From NCBI GenBank assembly GCA_029254745.1, contig JAQWWZ010000025.1:1-64000 (forward strand): a DNA stretch of 64,000 nucleotides, read 5' to 3'. Positions 8,141 to 17,651 of the stretch are shown in pieces. The notes under the pieces are model-generated. The model ran no database searches. It saw only the letters and a program-made list of their open reading frames with translations, and was not told the DNA's origin. The DNA comes from Opitutales bacterium. GTDB lineage: Bacteria > Verrucomicrobiota > Verrucomicrobiia > Opitutales > Seribacteraceae. Position 1 is the stretch's first letter, and each line of letters begins with the position of its first letter. The translations under genes and the position numbers were made by a program.

Positions 8141-8968
8141 TCAAGATATAAATTTTTCCACAACCATTCCTTTTTCTTTTAAGCCTATGGTTCTGTACAA
8201 GTTATCGCTCTTTAGATAGTCACTAAATATAAGGCAGCGACGATACCCATGCTTACGGCCTAAATCGATTGCGTTTCTTATCAATTTTCTGCCAATTCCC
8301 GTTCCCCTGTCATCAGGGTTTACATATACCATATTAAGGACGGATGAATTTGGAGTGTGCCTCCCAAATCCAGCCATTCCCTTGGTTTGGCCATTTCTAT
8401 CCTTAAAAAGATAAAGATGACCTTTTTTCTGCATATCTTTTGCTAATTGAATGGATTTGTACGGGTCTAGTGGAGGTATAGATTCGGCAGCAAAAGCTTT
8501 TGCCCAGAGAGCAACACGCGGCCACTGCTTGTCTGTGGCCACGATTAGACTAGTTTGATCTTTTGGAAAATAATCCTTTTCAAAGGATTCAAAAATATAA
8601 AAGCTTTTTAGGAAAGAAATGTTGATTTTGGGATTTAATTTCTTCCATTCCTTCAAAAAAGATTCCACTTCCAAGGTAGGCCCAAAAATCCCTCCAAGTT
8701 TTACTTTTTTTCGTGCCAAGTGTTGTGCCAAATGTTTTGAGGCCCTTTGATGGCCCGAAGAAAGAAAAAGATAAGAGGTGTGAGAAATCAAAGCACTTAA
8801 GCAAATGGTATGATTTTGAAAAATATTTCCCATCCATTTGGGTCCTGGCTGACTTTGGTGATTTTTTGTAAATTCCCAAAATAAACTATTGAGGGACTCT
8901 TTTTTTTGCCAATATTTTTCTGACTTTTTTCGAAAAGAATAAATCGATGAATAGCTTTGTGTTTTCAT
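8141..8968 (-). CDS. GNAT-family N-acetyltransferase with an extra N-terminal domain
   Basis: It has 275 residues. The C-terminal third carries a GNAT fold: a beta-strand with LNMVYVNPDDRGTGIG, where the acetyl-CoA pyrophosphate loop R-G-T-G-I-G is clear, then KLIRNAIDLGRKHG and LYRTIGLKEKGMVVEKF. The first about 150 residues look like a degenerate second GNAT-like half (SHTSYLFLSSGHQRASKHLA; GIFGPTLEVESFLKEW), as seen in two-domain acetyltransferases. The substrate is unknown. The gene is monocistronic, convergent with xseA and divergent from purM. Confidence 0.8.
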   Translation of the reverse strand: MKTQSYSSIYSFRKKSEKYWQKKESLNSLFWEFTKNHQSQPGPKWMGNIFQNHTICLSALISHTSYLFLSSGHQRASKHLAQHLARKKVKLGGIFGPTLEVESFLKEWKKLNPKINISFLKSFYIFESFEKDYFPKDQTSLIVATDKQWPRVALWAKAFAAESIPPLDPYKSIQLAKDMQKKGHLYLFKDRNGQTKGMAGFGRHTPNSSVLNMVYVNPDDRGTGIGRKLIRNAIDLGRKHGYRRCLIFSDYLKSDNLYRTIGLKEKGMVVEKFIS

Positions 8969-9043
8969 AAAACGATAAACTTAATACTTTTTACAATTTG
9001 CCATCGTAATTAGTTTCCTTCAAGTAAGACATCACTACTTAAA

Positions 9044-10234
9044 ATGAACTCATCTCAAAATAGATATAACCAAAGGGGCGTTTCTTCGAGTAAAGAAGAA
9101 GTGCATAAGGTTGTGGACCATATGGATCGCGGCCTTTATCCCGGTGCTTTCTGTAAAATCACAAAAGACTTACTAACAGGAAATGATAACTTGTGCAATG
9201 TGATCCATTCGGATGGGGCAGGCACGAAATCCATCTTAGGATATCTTTGGTATAAAGAAACTGGAGACCCCAAGGTCTTTCATGGCATTGCCCAAGACAG
9301 CGTTGTCATGAATCTTGACGACCTTGCATGTGTGGGTATCTGGGATCGTATCGTTCTGTCAAGCACGGTGAATCGAAATGCTCGCAATTTCCCAGGCGAA
9401 GTTCTCGCATGTCTGATTGAAGGAACAGAAGAATTTTTACAAACCCTGAGAGATCTTGGTATTAATGTCGAAAGTGGAGGAGGGGAAACTGCAGATGTCG
9501 GAGACCTTACTGGTACCGTTGCGGTTGATTCCTGTGCGGTTGCTGTTGCTCGAAGAGGTTGCGTTATCAACAACCAAAATATTGTTCCAGGTCTTTCCAT
9601 TGTTGGGTTTTCATCTTCCGGAAAAGCATCTTATGAATCCGAGGAAAATAGTGGTATTGGCAGTAATGGGCTTACCAGTGCAAGGCATGAACTTCTCTCT
9701 AAGCATTATTTTGAAAATTATCCTGAAACCTACGACCCGGTAACCGATCCGCAGTATATTTACTGCGGCCCCCATCGCATGCAGGACTCCCTTCCTGACT
9801 CCAACCTCTTAGTAGGAAAAGCTCTCCTAAGCCCGACACGAACATATTTACCTCTTGCCAAGACAATTATGGATGAAATCGGTGGCAGTAAAGTTCGGGG
9901 CTTTGTCCACTGTTCCGGGGGAGGCCAAACAAAATGCATGCGCTTTGGGCATGAGGTACACCACATTAAAGATAATTTATTTGAACCTCCTGCTTTATTT
10001 AAAGAAATTCAAAAAGTATCGGGCACAACTGACCAAGAAATGTACCAAGTCTACAATATGGGCCACCGTTTCGAAGCATACTGTACACCTGATGCGGTTG
10101 ATTCCCTTATAAGCATTGCTCAATCCTTTGGTATCGAAGCCCAGGAAATTGGTCGCACTGAACCTAGTAAATTATCGGATAATCAAAACCATTTGAATAT
10201 TGAGGTTAAGGGAAATACCCTTATCTATTCCTGA
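9044..10234 (+). CDS. purM: Phosphoribosylformylglycinamidine cyclo-ligase (AIR synthase)
   Basis: It closes the imidazole ring (FGAM + ATP to AIR) in purine synthesis. Supporting motifs are HSDGAGTKS (ATP/substrate loop), [26 protein letters not shown] and, late in the protein, CSGGGQTKC and [11 protein letters not shown]. At 396 residues it is about 50 longer than E. coli PurM and resembles the longer bacterial variants. It starts at ATG 9044 and is followed 18 bp later by purine nucleoside phosphorylase, so the two are probably one transcript combining de novo synthesis with salvage. Confidence 0.93.
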   Translation: MNSSQNRYNQRGVSSSKEEVHKVVDHMDRGLYPGAFCKITKDLLTGNDNLCNVIHSDGAGTKSILGYLWYKETGDPKVFHGIAQDSVVMNLDDLACVGIWDRIVLSSTVNRNARNFPGEVLACLIEGTEEFLQTLRDLGINVESGGGETADVGDLTGTVAVDSCAVAVARRGCVINNQNIVPGLSIVGFSSSGKASYESEENSGIGSNGLTSARHELLSKHYFENYPETYDPVTDPQYIYCGPHRMQDSLPDSNLLVGKALLSPTRTYLPLAKTIMDEIGGSKVRGFVHCSGGGQTKCMRFGHEVHHIKDNLFEPPALFKEIQKVSGTTDQEMYQVYNMGHRFEAYCTPDAVDSLISIAQSFGIEAQEIGRTEPSKLSDNQNHLNIEVKGNTLIYS

Positions 10235-10252
10235 AAAAATTAGGCATGTCTC

Positions 10253-11083
10253 ATGCAGGCAACTATTGAAAAAGCAGTAAGTTTTATTCACAGGGAATGG
10301 GGTACTTTCAGCCCAATGACTACCTTAATTTGTGGGTCTGGTTGGGGAGAAGTAACCCAAGCATTTTCAAGCATGCAGACCCTCCCTTATTCTGATATCC
10401 CCGGTATGAGTAAGCCAACAGTTTCTGGTCATGCGGGGAAGCTTTTGCTCGTTGAGCAAAATGATCAGAAAATTCTTATTTTTCAGGGGCGTCGTCATTT
10501 TTATGAAGGAGCAGGGTGGGGACCCATTCAATTTCCTGTTCTTCTTGCTTATGCTTTGGGAACTAAAGTGCTTTTTCTAACCAATGCAGCAGGAGGTATT
10601 TCTTCTGATTTTCAAGTTGGAGACCTTATGGTTCTAGAAGATCATCTCAATTTCATGCCTGGTAATCCTTTAATCGGTCCTATACTCCACCCCGATATAC
10701 CGCGGTTTCCCGATCAATCCGAAGTATACGATCGTACACTTCAAGACCAAATCTTGAAGATTGGATCATTCCATCATATCAAAATTCATCAGGGTTGTTA
10801 TCTCGCACTATCGGGTCCTGGATTTGAGACTCCTGCCGAGATAAAAGCATTTGCCAATCTTGGAGCGGATGCCGTGGGCATGTCAACTGTTCCAGAGGCG
10901 ATGATCGCGAATGCTTTAGGAATGAGAGTCGTTGGGCTTTCCTGCATTAGCAATTTAGCGGCAGGCAAGGGAATTCATCCACTCAGCCATCAAGATGTAG
11001 AGAACACATCCATTCAGGCACTTCCAAAAATGAAAAAAATTATTCTCGAGTTCACATCGAAGAAACACCATAATAATTCCTAA
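10253..11083 (+). CDS. Purine nucleoside phosphorylase
   Basis: It is a trimeric-type PNP (PNP/MTAP superfamily) that cleaves inosine/guanosine with phosphate to the base and ribose-1-phosphate. The 276 residues fit the family. Motifs include the phosphate-site ICGSGWG, SGHAGKLLL, GRRHFYEG, LTNAAGGI, the base-site region SGPGFETPAEIKAF with MSTVPEAMIA, and CISNLAAG. It lies 18 bp after purM and 24 bp before hisI. The start is ATG 10253. Whether it is best called punA, deoD or xapA-like cannot be settled here, so no symbol is given. Confidence 0.92.
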   Translation: MQATIEKAVSFIHREWGTFSPMTTLICGSGWGEVTQAFSSMQTLPYSDIPGMSKPTVSGHAGKLLLVEQNDQKILIFQGRRHFYEGAGWGPIQFPVLLAYALGTKVLFLTNAAGGISSDFQVGDLMVLEDHLNFMPGNPLIGPILHPDIPRFPDQSEVYDRTLQDQILKIGSFHHIKIHQGCYLALSGPGFETPAEIKAFANLGADAVGMSTVPEAMIANALGMRVVGLSCISNLAAGKGIHPLSHQDVENTSIQALPKMKKIILEFTSKKHHNNS

Positions 11084-11107
11084 ATTAAACGCATTGTTTT
11101 ACAACTT

Positions 11108-11518
11108 ATGAACCACCACGATCTAGAAGAAGGAAGCGAATTGCATCTCGATTTCACAAAGCTCAAAAAGGTAGCATCCTGCGGAGAAGATATTATCCCC
11201 GCCATTGCTCAAGATCATGAAACAGGAGAAGTGCTCATTGTCGGCTATGCCAATAAACTGGCTCTAGAAACCGCACAAAAGCAAAGAATGGCCACATTTT
11301 GGAGCACAAGCCGAAATGAGCTATGGATCAAAGGTGAAACCTCAGGAGACTATCTGGAAATTGTAGAAATCCGGGTAAACTGCGAACAAAATTCAATCCT
11401 CTACCGTGTCGTACCCAAAGGAAAAGGTGCCTGCCATACCAAAGACTCAGATGGCCGAGCAAGAAGTGGATGCTATTATCGAATAATGAGCGACACAGGG
11501 GAGTTACTTTTTGGATAA
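11108..11518 (+). CDS. hisI: Phosphoribosyl-AMP cyclohydrolase
   Basis: It hydrolyses the purine ring of PR-AMP in the third step of histidine synthesis. It is the stand-alone HisI form of 136 residues with no HisE fusion. Zn/Mg-binding residues are seen as VNCEQNSILYRV, ACHTKDSDG and SGCYYRI. The family core FWSTSRNELWIKGETSG is intact. Between the second and third cysteines there is a slightly longer loop (TKDSDGRARSG). It follows PNP in the same direction and may be cotranscribed with it; no other his genes are present in the window. Confidence 0.95.
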   Translation: MNHHDLEEGSELHLDFTKLKKVASCGEDIIPAIAQDHETGEVLIVGYANKLALETAQKQRMATFWSTSRNELWIKGETSGDYLEIVEIRVNCEQNSILYRVVPKGKGACHTKDSDGRARSGCYYRIMSDTGELLFG

Positions 11519-11541
11519 AGAGGAAGACTAGGTATTTACCA

Positions 11542-12375
11542 CTATCGAATTTTATTAGAGAAACTGCCTGGTCCGAGTCTTAATTCCTTGGATGTAGCCA
11601 TCTGAGGTTTAAGACCATATCCGATGGTTTGCTCAATAAGTCTCTTTGTTTCCACTAGGGGTACAACCTCGATTCTCTTTCTTTTGGTTGTTATAAATAT
11701 TATGCCTCTCTGCCGATTATTGACAGAAAAACTTTGAGCACCTGATTCTATATATTTCCCTTTTATATTTCGATAAATTAATATTTTTACCCGACTCTTT
11801 CCTTCGAAATCTTTGCTTTGTATAATGAGATTCTTTCCTGATTCTAAAGTAAACTTTTTAGAACCAGCTGCAATATACAGAGTCTCTTTAAATTGAGAAA
11901 ATATTTTGTAAGACCCCCAAGGAATCTCGTTTTGCGAAAAGGGTACAAGGTACCCATTATAATTCCCCTGTTGATCCGAAGGAGAAAAAAGGGCGATAAA
12001 CTCTTTTGTTGTATTAGGTGAAGCTGAAAAAGGAAGTTCTAAAAAAAAAGATGCTTTTTCCGGTTCATTATTGCCTTCCATCAAACCTACCTTCGATGAA
12101 GATGGATTTCTTTGCTGATGAAACTCAATATTTCCTGCCCCGTAATAAGCACACTTGCGGGACAAAGAGCCGTATGCGACACGAACCTGAGATTTTGTAG
12201 AATTCAAATCATGTAGATTGCCCCATGGAGCGTATACTAACGATCGCGAGGTCGGCTTTCCCCAAAAAACAGCGGAAAATAAAGCTGTTGGCTTAGGATT
12301 AGGGTCAATTTCCTCTGCATTTGTGTGAAATGCTAAAATTCCCAAGAACAAAATAATAACAACAAGATTTCTCAT
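11542..12375 (-). CDS. Secreted protein of unknown function downstream of the giant PilX-like gene
   Basis: It has 277 residues with a clear Sec signal peptide at the N-terminus (MRNLVVIILFLGILAFHTNA, cleavage near residue 20). The mature part has many short beta-prone stretches and basic patches, but no motif I recognise. A middle segment (GSYKIFSQFKETLYIAAGSKKF) recalls beta-sandwich or jelly-roll repeats, which is only an impression. It begins 32 bp after the stop of the 1728-residue gene on the same strand and is probably its operon partner, possibly an exported accessory or surface component. Confidence 0.7.
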   Translation of the reverse strand: MRNLVVIILFLGILAFHTNAEEIDPNPKPTALFSAVFWGKPTSRSLVYAPWGNLHDLNSTKSQVRVAYGSLSRKCAYYGAGNIEFHQQRNPSSSKVGLMEGNNEPEKASFFLELPFSASPNTTKEFIALFSPSDQQGNYNGYLVPFSQNEIPWGSYKIFSQFKETLYIAAGSKKFTLESGKNLIIQSKDFEGKSRVKILIYRNIKGKYIESGAQSFSVNNRQRGIIFITTKRKRIEVVPLVETKRLIEQTIGYGLKPQMATSKELRLGPGSFSNKIR

Positions 12376-12406
12376 TTTAATAGTTTAATAAATAAGAATG
12401 GAATCC

Positions 12407-15400
12407 TTAAACATCTCCGGCTTTCAACCATCGAAATTTTATAATTTTAAATTTTCGACCAAACCTCTGATTTACCCCCATCCTAGATACCGTAACGGCA
12501 TTATTGGTCGCGTCTTCCTCATCAGGATCTTTGGTGAGTGGCAAATCAGATTCAAGCCCATCCGCAAATGTAGGATTATCTCCGGCTAAATTAGGGTAAG
12601 CATCAGATTTTTGCTGGGTGGTTCCATCTCTAGTTCTCGTAACGCTATCTTGATTTAAATCAATCCAATGCTCCTTTATCTCGGGATCCCAGTAGCCATT
12701 GAAGTTTCTGTCCTCAAAAGGCTCATGGGGACGATGATGTGGATTATCTTGGTCAGGTTTCACATAATCTGGAATTCTCTGCACTGTTAGTTCAATCCAT
12801 GCTTTTGACTTAGTTTTAGAAGAATACCTATCATTGCTCTCATCCGTGTTTTGGGCTTCATCAAAAGTCTCACCCATAACTCGGACAACAAAGGTATCAG
12901 ATCGGACTGAAGTTACTGGCGCCAACGGACTAAGGAGATCGGATTGCATAACCCACCCCGGCTTGTTTGCTGCTGTCGCCACATTTTCAACCGCAAGTAA
13001 ATTCTCTGGGGCATCTCCATATGAAAAAGTATTAGAATAATTTAGATATACCCTTTTCAGTTCCAATATTTTTCCCGCTGATGGAGAATATGACTTAATG
13101 GGTATTTGAGATTCTAAACTTACACCTTTACCCCATTTTTGTCTGCGTTCTGGATAATTAAATTTATTTCGAGAAACCGCATGTATCCCAAATTCAAAGG
13201 GTAAAAGATTCATTTCAGATGCTAGTGGAGGAGAGGAACTAGATACACTATTCCCATAAAATCTATTATTGGGAATAATGGGTATAAAAGAATCAGTAGA
13301 ATTATTGCTTAACCCACCATGATTTAAATTAGATTCTGCTATCGCTGCTTGGACTGCCCCCCTCAAACCCAGGCTTGAAGATCTAGTTTCTAACTCCTTT
13401 TGGTTTCCCCACTCTTCAAGAGGGTATATAAATAAGTTAGTCTTCATACCTTGAAGACGGCGATTAGCGAAATCAGAATAGGATAAAAAGGGCCCTCTTA
13501 GTTTAATTTGTTCAACTAGTTTATGAGACAATATATTAATTTCTAGATCGCTTAATTTACGCAATGTATTCCAAGAATTACTTGTTGCACTTTTATGCTC
13601 CAAAAATCGTGGAACAGGGGTTACTTCTGGTTCAACCACAACACCTTGCATTGCTTGGCCTCTCAGAGATGATATGTGACTAGCCCAAGCATCTACGGAT
13701 GTTGAATTAACATTAAATTGACCGTTAACCAGGAGATCCCCAGCTAAAGTTTGGTAACGAAAATCTGAATCTGTACCAGATGCAGCAAGCTCTTCATTTT
13801 TATCAGCATAACTTGTGATCCTTGGCTCGCCATCTCTAAAGAAAGGGATAAGCCGAGGGTTTCGATATGGTAAATACCGTTTGCCCGGCTCAAACAAACT
13901 AGAATCTTTTTCATCCCACTCTGGATCATTTCCTAAACCAGACATAAAATAACCGTCCAGCAAGGCAAAATTGAGGTAAAAACTATGATCTAGTGTTACA
14001 TTTTGATGATCTTTTCCAACATGAGTGTCTCGGATCGGATCATCATAAGAAACAATTTTATTTAACCATGGAAAATAGTTGTATTCTGCACCATCACTAA
14101 GCCAAGTTTTGGCAATATCTATGTTTTCCAGAATATTCATAGAGCCAAACACAGGGACTTCATCAAAAGCTTTCATTTTACCCCATGTTTGATAGCGAGG
14201 AACCAAAGTAGATGCATAAGAATTTCCTAAAGAATACGATGGCCCGTGAGAATAGTTATTTAAATTCGCGTGGCGAAATTGTAATATCGAGAGCAACGGA
14301 GATTTTGGTAATTCAAACATGATCGCATTTTTTTCTGCTTTCATTGGACTTAATTCATCATAATCATGAAAAAAACCAACGTAAGTATCAAATGCCTTAA
14401 CCCTTGGCATTACCCCTAGGTCAGGATTAACATATTCAGCCGTCGGCGAAAGAGGATTTAAATCTGGGTCATAAAAATTTGGATATTTTTGAATACGGCG
14501 ATTTTTTTCAGCAAAGAAAAAATTATCCTGTCCTTGGTTATGAAGCTTAGGGGTGTAAAATGAACTATGTGAATCAAATCGGCTGATAACATCCCAATTG
14601 CTTCCATACCCATCCTGGTTACTGCTAACAAGAGCTCGTATATTAAATTGCTCAAAAACAACACTTTCTGCTTTTGCAGGAAACTTAAACCGTAAAATAA
14701 AACCATAACCTGGTAAGGTTTTACCATTTGGAACTTCCAAGGCCTCTGAACTTTCATAGTAATAATTTTGCGTCGGAGTGGTCAGATTAAAATGTTTATT
14801 TATTTTGCCTATAATTTTCCTATTTTCATAACTAACATTTTTAGGGTTTTCTGAATAAATTGTAATACCCTTAGGTTGCTCTAACATGCTACTTTGGAAT
14901 TTCAATCCAGAAGAATTAAAGGTCTCGGTTGAATTTGGGTGAACCCCATTGATATCACCAAATGTGTCCTGTGTTGCGACAGGGTCAGAAGTAGGAGTAA
15001 TAGAATTTCCAGACAAGAGCAGGGCAGGAGTATCTTCTACTCCTGAAATAAGCTTAGTAAGCTCAACTTCAAGGAATTTGGTTTCTCCGGATACAGGGAG
15101 AGGAGAATGCTGAATAGTTTGCTTACTACCAACGGTAAAGTGAGCTTTTTCGCCTGCTTCTAGTTGCAAATTAGGGATTCGTAAAAGTAAATGTCTATTC
15201 CCAAAGGATGATGAGTTATCTGAATTACTTGAATGCAAAAAAGTAACATTTATCTTTTTCCCCAATTTATTGCCTACAAAACTCCCGTAGGTGGGTAAAC
15301 CTTCTGCCCATTCCACTTCTTTATTGAAGGGGGGGGAGTTAAAAAAAGTGTAAAAGCGTCTTAAATAAGGAGGAAGTAAACTTGGCCCTCTACCATTTGG

Positions 15401-17593
15401 GTCAATCACAATACGGGGGAAAGTTTTTTCACCAGGGTCTTGTATTCCATTTCCATTTTTATCATCGAAGGTTTTTGATGTTGGTATCAGAACACCGGAG
15501 GATGGATCTTCATCTAAAGGATCAATGGTAGGATGTTTTAATCTAAACAAATCAATATCAACAACACTCATGAACCACTTTCTGTAATAATCAAAATGCT
15601 TTGCGTTAAGTGCTGAGAATTGAACCGTAAAAGGAATTTCGATGAACAAATTCTTGCTGCTTATAGGAACATCATAGGGATTCCAAAACGCAACCGACGG
15701 GTAAATAGCTAAACCTATTTGGTTTTGATCAAAAATTGGGTGCTGAGAATATTTAACTTCAACGAGTACAGGCTGTATCGGGTGATTTTTAGGCTCTGGC
15801 CTTGTTTCTAAACCCTTAAAATAATTGAAATACTTTCTGAGCTCTGAGCTTTTTGTTATCGATGGACTGTTGCCAGGGCTGTTGGGTTTTACCCCGTAAG
15901 GCAGCAGGTGATTAAACAAAACATTATTATCACCCACAACTCGAGGAAAGTCAGTGGGGTGAATATCACCATAATTAGATGCCAAATACAAATTATGGAA
16001 TGCACCTAGCGTTGACCACCTTGGTCCTGCTAGTAGAGCGTGCTCTTCAAGCATGAGTTGATTACTGCTACTTGTACGCCAATCATTTAACAAAGCATTG
16101 ATCTGTAAGGGCACACTTTTTTGGTAGTAAATTCGCTGTTTGTACACGTAATTGCTAAAATCATCGGCCCATACATCAGAAATATCTGCTAGGTTCCCCC
16201 AATCATCTTCATTGGCAAAGGCACTGCTTAAATCTCTCTTAAGACCTCCTGTCCTCACATCACTGAGTACACCGAAAGAGTCAGTAGTGAGGAAGTGGTA
16301 ATAAGGGCTTACTTTTGTGCTCTCTGCCACTTCATTGGCTAACATACCTAAAGAAAAGATATTGCTCCGCTGAGCATCGGTAAATTCGCTGTCCCATTCC
16401 AAGCCAAATCCACTTTTCAAACCAGTAGAGCTTCCACTACCCTCATTAGCAAATGCCAGGTTTGGCTCAGTTGCCACACTAAGATTGTCTTTTTTTTGCT
16501 GAAGGTCCGTACTTTTTTTGCTTGGATTAAAAATAGTCATATTGGTTTTGACTCCTTCATCTCCAACCCAATAAGCATAGGCTCCGTACTTGCTTTCCTT
16601 ATTATCTTTTTGATTATTTTGTATGCGAGTCTTTCTCACTTTTATTGGTTCTGCACCAAGAAAATTTTCCCAATTTTCTGGATTCTTTGGATCATAACCA
16701 TCCTTCAATAACGGTGCCTTGAGGATCCACTCCACATCGTCAGATACTTCCGGATCGGGCAGGTTATAAAGTGGATGATTATATCCAGGAAGATTATCGC
16801 TCAAATCCCGAAGAACGGGAGAATTGGTTGAGTTTAGAAGGCTATACTCGTAATCTTCCCAAGGATTCTCTGCCGATCCGTAGACCCCACCTTTAATAAA
16901 TCCCCGGCCATTATCAGGCTGGTTTGTATCCCAAATATTTCCATCCGGTATTTCAACAAATTCTGCAAGTTGATTGAGGCTATTTCCAAAATACATTTTT
17001 TTACTAAACCCTTCATTACCACTTACTAGCCATGCAATTTCGATTGCGGGGTGAGGATCAAATTCTGCACTTGTCATTGGAACTGAATTCTTTTCCTCCG
17101 GATACTTATCTCCTGTATCCAAGTTCTCAGGCAAGGGTTTCGCCCCTAATTTATTTTGGTCAACGCCACGATCCCTGCCACGCTGCTTCCATACTCCAGT
17201 CCAATATCTTTGGCCAAATGGTAGTGGGTCAATATTGCCATTTTCATTAAGATCAACCCCTGTCGGAGTAATCTGATCCTCTTCGTAATTTTGGTCTATA
17301 AAGTTCATGCCGGACTCGATACGCTCATCTAGAAGATCAGCTGTACCCGAAATACGCATATCCGGCCCTAAATGTTTTTGGATTTCCCCAATTGCAATCT
17401 GCATACCCATTCGGGCATGGGCTTGTGCCAGAATCTTCACTTTTCTTGCCTCTACTAAACTTAGATCTGTGCTCACTAAGTTGACCAAGGAAATAACCAA
17501 CAAAAAAACAAGGCTGAGTAATGCCAAAGCTAGAACTAATGCAAATCCTTGCTTCTTACAATCTCGACTGTAATTGAATCTGGACTCAAACAT
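12407..17593 (-). CDS. Giant PilX-like / Verru_Chthon cassette protein A-type surface protein
   Basis: It has 1728 residues. The N-terminus is pilin-biogenesis-like: a short basic leader (CKKQGF), then one long hydrophobic helix at residues 18-41 (LVLALALLSLVFLLVISLVN) and an alpha-helical continuation ending in AHARMGMQIAIGEIQ, as in PilX/minor pilins and the verrucomicrobial 'cassette A' proteins. There is no G-F-x(3)-E cleavage motif. The large exported body has Ca-binding-like loops of the DxNxNGxxD type at residues 114-122 (DLNENGNID), about 705-718 (KNGNGIQDPGE) and about 1622-1637 (DRNFNGYWDPE). Family assignment rests on recognition of the N-terminus and the size. In described cassettes A-D genes are adjacent; here only a C-type partner is found, 4 kb away. 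Confidence 0.75.
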   Translation of the reverse strand: MFESRFNYSRDCKKQGFALVLALALLSLVFLLVISLVNLVSTDLSLVEARKVKILAQAHARMGMQIAIGEIQKHLGPDMRISGTADLLDERIESGMNFIDQNYEEDQITPTGVDLNENGNIDPLPFGQRYWTGVWKQRGRDRGVDQNKLGAKPLPENLDTGDKYPEEKNSVPMTSAEFDPHPAIEIAWLVSGNEGFSKKMYFGNSLNQLAEFVEIPDGNIWDTNQPDNGRGFIKGGVYGSAENPWEDYEYSLLNSTNSPVLRDLSDNLPGYNHPLYNLPDPEVSDDVEWILKAPLLKDGYDPKNPENWENFLGAEPIKVRKTRIQNNQKDNKESKYGAYAYWVGDEGVKTNMTIFNPSKKSTDLQQKKDNLSVATEPNLAFANEGSGSSTGLKSGFGLEWDSEFTDAQRSNIFSLGMLANEVAESTKVSPYYHFLTTDSFGVLSDVRTGGLKRDLSSAFANEDDWGNLADISDVWADDFSNYVYKQRIYYQKSVPLQINALLNDWRTSSSNQLMLEEHALLAGPRWSTLGAFHNLYLASNYGDIHPTDFPRVVGDNNVLFNHLLPYGVKPNSPGNSPSITKSSELRKYFNYFKGLETRPEPKNHPIQPVLVEVKYSQHPIFDQNQIGLAIYPSVAFWNPYDVPISSKNLFIEIPFTVQFSALNAKHFDYYRKWFMSVVDIDLFRLKHPTIDPLDEDPSSGVLIPTSKTFDDKNGNGIQDPGEKTFPRIVIDPNGRGPSLLPPYLRRFYTFFNSPPFNKEVEWAEGLPTYGSFVGNKLGKKINVTFLHSSNSDNSSSFGNRHLLLRIPNLQLEAGEKAHFTVGSKQTIQHSPLPVSGETKFLEVELTKLISGVEDTPALLLSGNSITPTSDPVATQDTFGDINGVHPNSTETFNSSGLKFQSSMLEQPKGITIYSENPKNVSYENRKIIGKINKHFNLTTPTQNYYYESSEALEVPNGKTLPGYGFILRFKFPAKAESVVFEQFNIRALVSSNQDGYGSNWDVISRFDSHSSFYTPKLHNQGQDNFFFAEKNRRIQKYPNFYDPDLNPLSPTAEYVNPDLGVMPRVKAFDTYVGFFHDYDELSPMKAEKNAIMFELPKSPLLSILQFRHANLNNYSHGPSYSLGNSYASTLVPRYQTWGKMKAFDEVPVFGSMNILENIDIAKTWLSDGAEYNYFPWLNKIVSYDDPIRDTHVGKDHQNVTLDHSFYLNFALLDGYFMSGLGNDPEWDEKDSSLFEPGKRYLPYRNPRLIPFFRDGEPRITSYADKNEELAASGTDSDFRYQTLAGDLLVNGQFNVNSTSVDAWASHISSLRGQAMQGVVVEPEVTPVPRFLEHKSATSNSWNTLRKLSDLEINILSHKLVEQIKLRGPFLSYSDFANRRLQGMKTNLFIYPLEEWGNQKELETRSSSLGLRGAVQAAIAESNLNHGGLSNNSTDSFIPIIPNNRFYGNSVSSSSPPLASEMNLLPFEFGIHAVSRNKFNYPERRQKWGKGVSLESQIPIKSYSPSAGKILELKRVYLNYSNTFSYGDAPENLLAVENVATAANKPGWVMQSDLLSPLAPVTSVRSDTFVVRVMGETFDEAQNTDESNDRYSSKTKSKAWIELTVQRIPDYVKPDQDNPHHRPHEPFEDRNFNGYWDPEIKEHWIDLNQDSVTRTRDGTTQQKSDAYPNLAGDNPTFADGLESDLPLTKDPDEEDATNNAVTVSRMGVNQRFGRKFKIIKFRWLKAGDV

Positions 17594-17651
17594 AGGGCTG
17601 TTAAAACTTGAGCCCTTTTACTAAGATTCGCAACTCTTTTGAGAATTTAGA

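Noticed and set aside
9280-9600. 106-codon minus-strand frame inside purM
   Set aside because: It is antisense to strongly conserved purM motifs and has no recognisable product; a shadow frame.
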